Positions 5,402 through 9,050 of a DNA stretch of 9,050 nt are shown here, piece after piece. The notes beneath the pieces were generated by a model. The model did no database searches, had not been told where the DNA came from, and saw nothing but the letters and a program-made list of their open reading frames with translations. Position numbers and translations under genes: made by a program. The stretch covers positions 1 to 9,050 of the forward strand of contig CATMVR010000150.1 in NCBI GenBank assembly GCA_950075905.1, read 5' to 3'. Position 1 is the first letter of the stretch. The number at the start of each line of letters is the position of its first letter. Source of the stretch: an uncultured Persicitalea sp. Its GTDB lineage: Bacteria; Bacteroidota; Bacteroidia; Cytophagales; Spirosomataceae.

Positions 5402-8383
5402 ATGATTAAAAACTACTCGGAAAGCAGTATGATCGCATTATTCCGGGCTGTAAAAAGCCTCGGGTGCATGGCGCTGCTGGTGGCGCTGCTGTTTGGCGCG
5501 CAAGGCCTTGCCTCTGCCCAGACCATGGTATCAGGAAAAGTAACGGATACGCGCGACGGGTCTGAACTGCCCGGCGCCAGCGTGCTGGTAAAGGGCACCA
5601 ACATCGGTACCCAAACGGATGTCAACGGAAGCTACCAGATCAGCGCGCCCGAAAACGCCGTGCTGGTTTTTAGCTTCGTCGGAAAAATTTCAAAAGAAGT
5701 AGCCGTCGGCAATCAGACGGTAATCAACGTAAACCTGGCCGACGACGCCAAGGCCCTGGGCGAAGTGGTGGTGATTGGCTACGGCTCGCAACGGAAGAAA
5801 GACCTTACGGGCTCGATTTCCTCCATTTCTTCGGCCGATTTTGTAAAGGGGCAGATCACCTCGCCTGAGCAGCTGGTAGCCGGCAAGCTGGCCGGTGTGC
5901 AGATTACCTCCAACGGCGGTGCCCCAGGCTCTGGGAGTACCATCCGTATCCGGGGCGGCTCGTCGCTCAATGCCAACAATGACCCCCTGATCGTGCTGGA
6001 TGGCGTGCCCCTGGATAACTCAGGCATCTCGGGCGCTTCCAATCCGCTGAGTATGATCAACCCCAACGACATCGAAACCTTCACGGTGTTGAAAGACGCC
6101 TCCGCCACGGCTATCTACGGATCGCGGGCGTCCAACGGTGTAATTCTGATCACGACCAAAAAAGGATCGAGTACCAATAAGATGCAGGTAAATTTCAACT
6201 CGCAGTTTTCGTCAGCTTCGCCCGTCAACTATGTGGATGTACTCTCGGCCGACGAATACCGCGATTTGGTGAACACCCGCGGCAATGCCTCCATGAAAGC
6301 CCTGCTGGGCAATGCCAGCACCGACTGGCAGCGGCAGATCTACCGCAACGCGCTTACTACCGACAACAACCTGAGCATTAACGGCAACCTAAAAAAGGTA
6401 CCCTACAGGGTGTCAGTGGGCTACCTCAATCAGAATGGTATCCTGAAAACCTCCAATATGGACCGTACCTCGGCCGCTATTGGCCTGTCGCCCGTGCTGA
6501 TGGACGGCTTCCTGAAAGTAGATATAAACCTGAAAGGAGCCCTGACCAACAACGTGTTTGCCAACCAGGGTGCCATTGGTGCCGCCGTATTCTTTGATCC
6601 TACGCAGCCCGTGTACAGCGGCAGCGAGCGGTTGGGTGGCTTTTTTGAGTGGCTCGACCCCGCCACCGGCAACCCCAACACCCTGGCTACTCTCAACCCG
6701 CTGGGCCTTCTGACCCTGCGCGACGACCAGGCTACGGTGAAACGGAGCATCGGTAATATGGTACTCGACTATAAGATGCCTTTCCTGCCCGAGCTGCGCG
6801 CCAACCTGAACCTGGGCTACGATATTTCGCGGAGCAATGGCGGCATTGTGGTGCCCAATAACGTAGGGCAGCAGTTTGCCCGCGGTGGACAGGACAATGT
6901 GTATACCCAAAACAAGACCAACACCACGCTGGAATTTTACCTCAACTACACCAAAGACCTGTCGGCCATCGCCAGCCGGATCGACGTGATGGGTGGGTAT
7001 TCCTACCAGGATTTCCTCCGCGACAACTACACCCTGGACAAGAACAACAACGGCGATGTATTCACCGATTTCTTTTATAAAACCCAGAACACCCTCGTAT
7101 CTTTCTTTGGGCGGGCCAACTACTCGCTCATGGATAAGTACCTGGTCACTGCCACGCTGCGCCGCGATGGTTCGTCGCGCTTTGCGCCCGAAAACCGCTG
7201 GGGACTTTTTCCCTCCGTGGCAGTGGCGTGGAGAATCAACGAGGAGTCGTTCCTGAAAAATGTAGATGCCGTTACGGATCTTAAACTTCGCCTGGGCTAT
7301 GGTGTCACCGGGCAGCAGGATGTGCTCGGCGACTACCCCTACCTGGCGCGCTACACCATCAGCCAGCCCAATGCGCAGTACCAGTTTGGCAACACCTTCC
7401 TCAATACGCTGCGCCCCGAAGGCTACGATGCCAACATTAAGTGGGAAGAAACCCAGACCTACAACGCCGGCCTGGACTTTGCCCTGAAGCCCGGCCGTAT
7501 TTCGGGTAGCGTGGAGTATTACTTCCGCAAAACCAAGGACCTGCTGAGCGTGATTCCGGTACCGGCGGGCTCTAACCTGACCAACCAGATTCTGACCAAC
7601 GTCGGGAATATCGAGAACAAGGGAATCGAGTTTACGCTGAACACCACCCCGATCTCTAATAAAGATTTCAACTGGGACCTGTCGTTCAACATTACCCGCA
7701 ACGTCAATACCATCACCAACCTGACCAAGGTACCCAACCCTACGTTCCCCGGTATTCTGGTAGGAGGTATCAGCGGTGGGGTAGGCAACACGGTGCAGAT
7801 TCATACGGTAGGCCTCCCGACGTTCTCGTACTTTGTGTACCAGCAGGTATACAACGAAAACGGGATGCCGCTGGAAGGCGTCTACGTAGATCGCAACCTG
7901 GATGGCCGCGTCACGCCCGACGACCGCTACCGCTACAAATCCCCGCAGCCTGATTTTTACTTTGGGGTTTCCTCGCAGCTTACGTATAAGAAGTTCTTCG
8001 GCGGCTTTGTGTCGCGGGGCAGCATTGGCAACTACATCTACAATAACGTAAACTCCACGGCCGGCACGTTCCGGCTCAACTCCAACGCCTTCCTGAACAA
8101 CGTAACGCGCGACGCGCTGGCTTCCGGCTTTGCCAATTCGCAGTATTTCAGCGACTACTATATGGAGAATGCCTCTTTCTTCCGGATAGATAACATCAAT
8201 CTGGGCTACAATCTGGGGAAAATCCTGAGTAAGAAGGTCGACGCCAGCCTGACGGCCAACGTGCAGAACGCCCTGGTGATTACTAATTACAAGGGCCTGG
8301 ACCCCGAGGTGCAGGGAGGTATCGACAACAATATTTATCCCCGTCCCCGTACGTTCACGCTGGGTGTAAACCTCCGTTTCTAG
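5402..8383 (+). CDS. susC: SusC/RagA-type TonB-dependent outer-membrane transporter, starch type
   Basis: The 993-residue outer-membrane channel would import surface-captured oligosaccharides into the periplasm using TonB energy. A signal peptide ends near residue 39 (ASA|Q). Residues 43-112 form the carboxypeptidase-regulatory-like domain usual in SusC proteins, then a TonB-box-like EVVVIGYG segment (121-128). The plug domain (about 135-255) has the SusC hallmarks GKLAGVQI, IRIRGGSSLN, PLIVLDGVPL, KDASATAIYGSRASNGVILITTKKG (read in parts, 161-255). The remainder is a beta-barrel, ending in the outer-membrane insertion signal LRF with a terminal Phe. Length is normal. ATG 5402 is chosen because it gives a complete signal peptide; a second in-frame ATG at 5429 is possible. 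The phrase ITSNGGAPGSGSTIRIRGG is, as I recall, common in starch-locus SusC proteins. It is followed 37 bp later by susD and is probably controlled by the upstream membrane AraC-type regulator. Confidence 0.95.
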   Translation: MIKNYSESSMIALFRAVKSLGCMALLVALLFGAQGLASAQTMVSGKVTDTRDGSELPGASVLVKGTNIGTQTDVNGSYQISAPENAVLVFSFVGKISKEVAVGNQTVINVNLADDAKALGEVVVIGYGSQRKKDLTGSISSISSADFVKGQITSPEQLVAGKLAGVQITSNGGAPGSGSTIRIRGGSSLNANNDPLIVLDGVPLDNSGISGASNPLSMINPNDIETFTVLKDASATAIYGSRASNGVILITTKKGSSTNKMQVNFNSQFSSASPVNYVDVLSADEYRDLVNTRGNASMKALLGNASTDWQRQIYRNALTTDNNLSINGNLKKVPYRVSVGYLNQNGILKTSNMDRTSAAIGLSPVLMDGFLKVDINLKGALTNNVFANQGAIGAAVFFDPTQPVYSGSERLGGFFEWLDPATGNPNTLATLNPLGLLTLRDDQATVKRSIGNMVLDYKMPFLPELRANLNLGYDISRSNGGIVVPNNVGQQFARGGQDNVYTQNKTNTTLEFYLNYTKDLSAIASRIDVMGGYSYQDFLRDNYTLDKNNNGDVFTDFFYKTQNTLVSFFGRANYSLMDKYLVTATLRRDGSSRFAPENRWGLFPSVAVAWRINEESFLKNVDAVTDLKLRLGYGVTGQQDVLGDYPYLARYTISQPNAQYQFGNTFLNTLRPEGYDANIKWEETQTYNAGLDFALKPGRISGSVEYYFRKTKDLLSVIPVPAGSNLTNQILTNVGNIENKGIEFTLNTTPISNKDFNWDLSFNITRNVNTITNLTKVPNPTFPGILVGGISGGVGNTVQIHTVGLPTFSYFVYQQVYNENGMPLEGVYVDRNLDGRVTPDDRYRYKSPQPDFYFGVSSQLTYKKFFGGFVSRGSIGNYIYNNVNSTAGTFRLNSNAFLNNVTRDALASGFANSQYFSDYYMENASFFRIDNINLGYNLGKILSKKVDASLTANVQNALVITNYKGLDPEVQGGIDNNIYPRPRTFTLGVNLRF

Positions 8384-8420
8384 TACCTGACCCTTTCATC
8401 GAACAAAATCAAGAGATACA

Positions 8421-9050
8421 ATGAACTATCTGAAAAATATAAGCAAACTCACCCTGCTGTCCATAGGTCTGCTGGCGGGACAGTCCTGCGTGAACGACCT
8501 CGACCGCAAGCCCTTCATTGAAGTGACCTCCGCAACGGTATACCTCGATGCCGCCAACTACAAGCAGATTCTGGCAAAGCTGTACGCCGGTATGGCTGTG
8601 AGCGGGCAGCAAGGGCCCGCCGGTCAGCCTGACATCAGCGGCATCGACGAAGGCTTCTCTACCTACCTGCGCCAGTACTGGAAAGCCCAGGAACTCCCCA
8701 CCGACGAAGCCGTCATTGGCTGGAACGACGGGAGCCTGCGCGACTACCACGATATGGACTGGACGTCAAGCAACGAGTTTATCACGGCGATGTACAACCG
8801 CATCTACTACCAGATCACGCTGTGCAACGAGTTTATTCGCGAAACCACTGAGGCCAAACTTGCCGAGCGTGGTATCAATGACCCCAATATCAAAACGTTC
8901 CGGGCCGAGGCCCGTTTTCTGCGCGCGCTGAGCTATTACCATGCCCTCGATATGTTCGGCAGTGTACCCTTCGTGACCGAAGCTGACCCCGTGGGCTCTT
9001 TTTTACCCAAGCAGACTACCCGGACGGAGTTATTTGGCTATATCGAATCT
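8421..9050 (+). CDS. susD: SusD/RagB-type starch-binding surface lipoprotein (3' end outside the window)
   Basis: This gene runs off the window after 210 complete codons; family members are about 500-550 residues. It encodes the surface lid that captures glycan for SusC. A lipoprotein signal ends at C23 (LLAGQSC, a relaxed lipobox), followed by acidic residues (VNDLD) that suit surface export in this phylum. From memory, residues 74-101 align without gaps to residues 71-98 of Bacteroides thetaiotaomicron SusD, sharing DEG, ELPTDE and the Trp. The starch-contact residues D73, R81 and W98 appear as D76, R84 and W101. SusD W96 and N101 are replaced by I99 and G104. The TPR-like part begins with the FRAEARFLRAL-YY segment (160-173). 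Start ATG 8421 lies 37 bp after susC, consistent with one operon and no separate promoter. Genes for SusE/F-like proteins and amylases would be expected next. Confidence 0.95.
   Translation, partial: MNYLKNISKLTLLSIGLLAGQSCVNDLDRKPFIEVTSATVYLDAANYKQILAKLYAGMAVSGQQGPAGQPDISGIDEGFSTYLRQYWKAQELPTDEAVIGWNDGSLRDYHDMDWTSSNEFITAMYNRIYYQITLCNEFIRETTEAKLAERGINDPNIKTFRAEARFLRALSYYHALDMFGSVPFVTEADPVGSFLPKQTTRTELFGYIES

Noticed and set aside
6413..7804. 463-codon open frame on the minus strand inside susC
   Set aside because: It is antisense to a strongly supported SusC barrel. The translation is low-complexity Val/Gly/His/Gln-rich and resembles no protein, as expected from the complement of GC-rich codons.

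Overview
The window looks like chromosomal DNA of a Bacteroidota member, probably order Cytophagales (a Spirosoma/Dyadobacter/Runella-like lineage). The reasons are a SusC/SusD pair, a membrane-bound AraC-type regulator, gene starts without strong Shine-Dalgarno sequences, promoter-like TTTG-N19-TAnnTTTG matches, and moderately GC-rich coding DNA with AT-rich spacers. The family assignment is an inference from style, not from a marker gene.

Layout. Positions 34-948 (minus) encode the ATPase of a NatA/YhaQ-type ABC exporter; its permease probably lies beyond the left edge. Positions 1147-1584 (minus) encode a small four-helix membrane protein of unknown function, followed by a very clear intrinsic terminator at 1092-1120. 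A 230-bp divergent spacer with a perfect 11-bp inverted repeat separates it from a sodium- or proton-coupled glutamate/aspartate symporter at 1815-3125 (plus).

The right half (3251-9050, plus) is the start of a polysaccharide utilisation locus, very likely for starch or related alpha-glucans. It begins with a composite regulator: signal peptide, two tandem glycogen/starch-binding-like domains outside the cytoplasm, seven membrane helices, and a cytoplasmic AraC DNA-binding domain. After its terminator and a 255-bp regulatory spacer come a SusC-type TonB-dependent outer-membrane transporter (5402-8383) and, 37 bp later, a SusD-type lipoprotein cut by the window end (from 8421). The SusD N-terminal part aligns without gaps, from memory, with the starch-binding segment of Bacteroides thetaiotaomicron SusD and keeps the equivalents of D73, R81 and W98.

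How the genes work together (inference): SusD captures alpha-glucan at the cell surface, SusC imports oligosaccharides into the periplasm, and the regulator's periplasmic starch-binding-like modules sense them. The signal would cross the seven-helix bundle and activate transcription of susCD in a single protein. This one-polypeptide sensor/regulator beside its apparent target operon is the most interesting item here. The ABC ATPase, the small membrane protein and the amino-acid symporter look like unrelated housekeeping neighbours. No RNA genes, insertion sequences or CRISPR arrays were seen, and no gene-free stretch exceeds about 255 bp.
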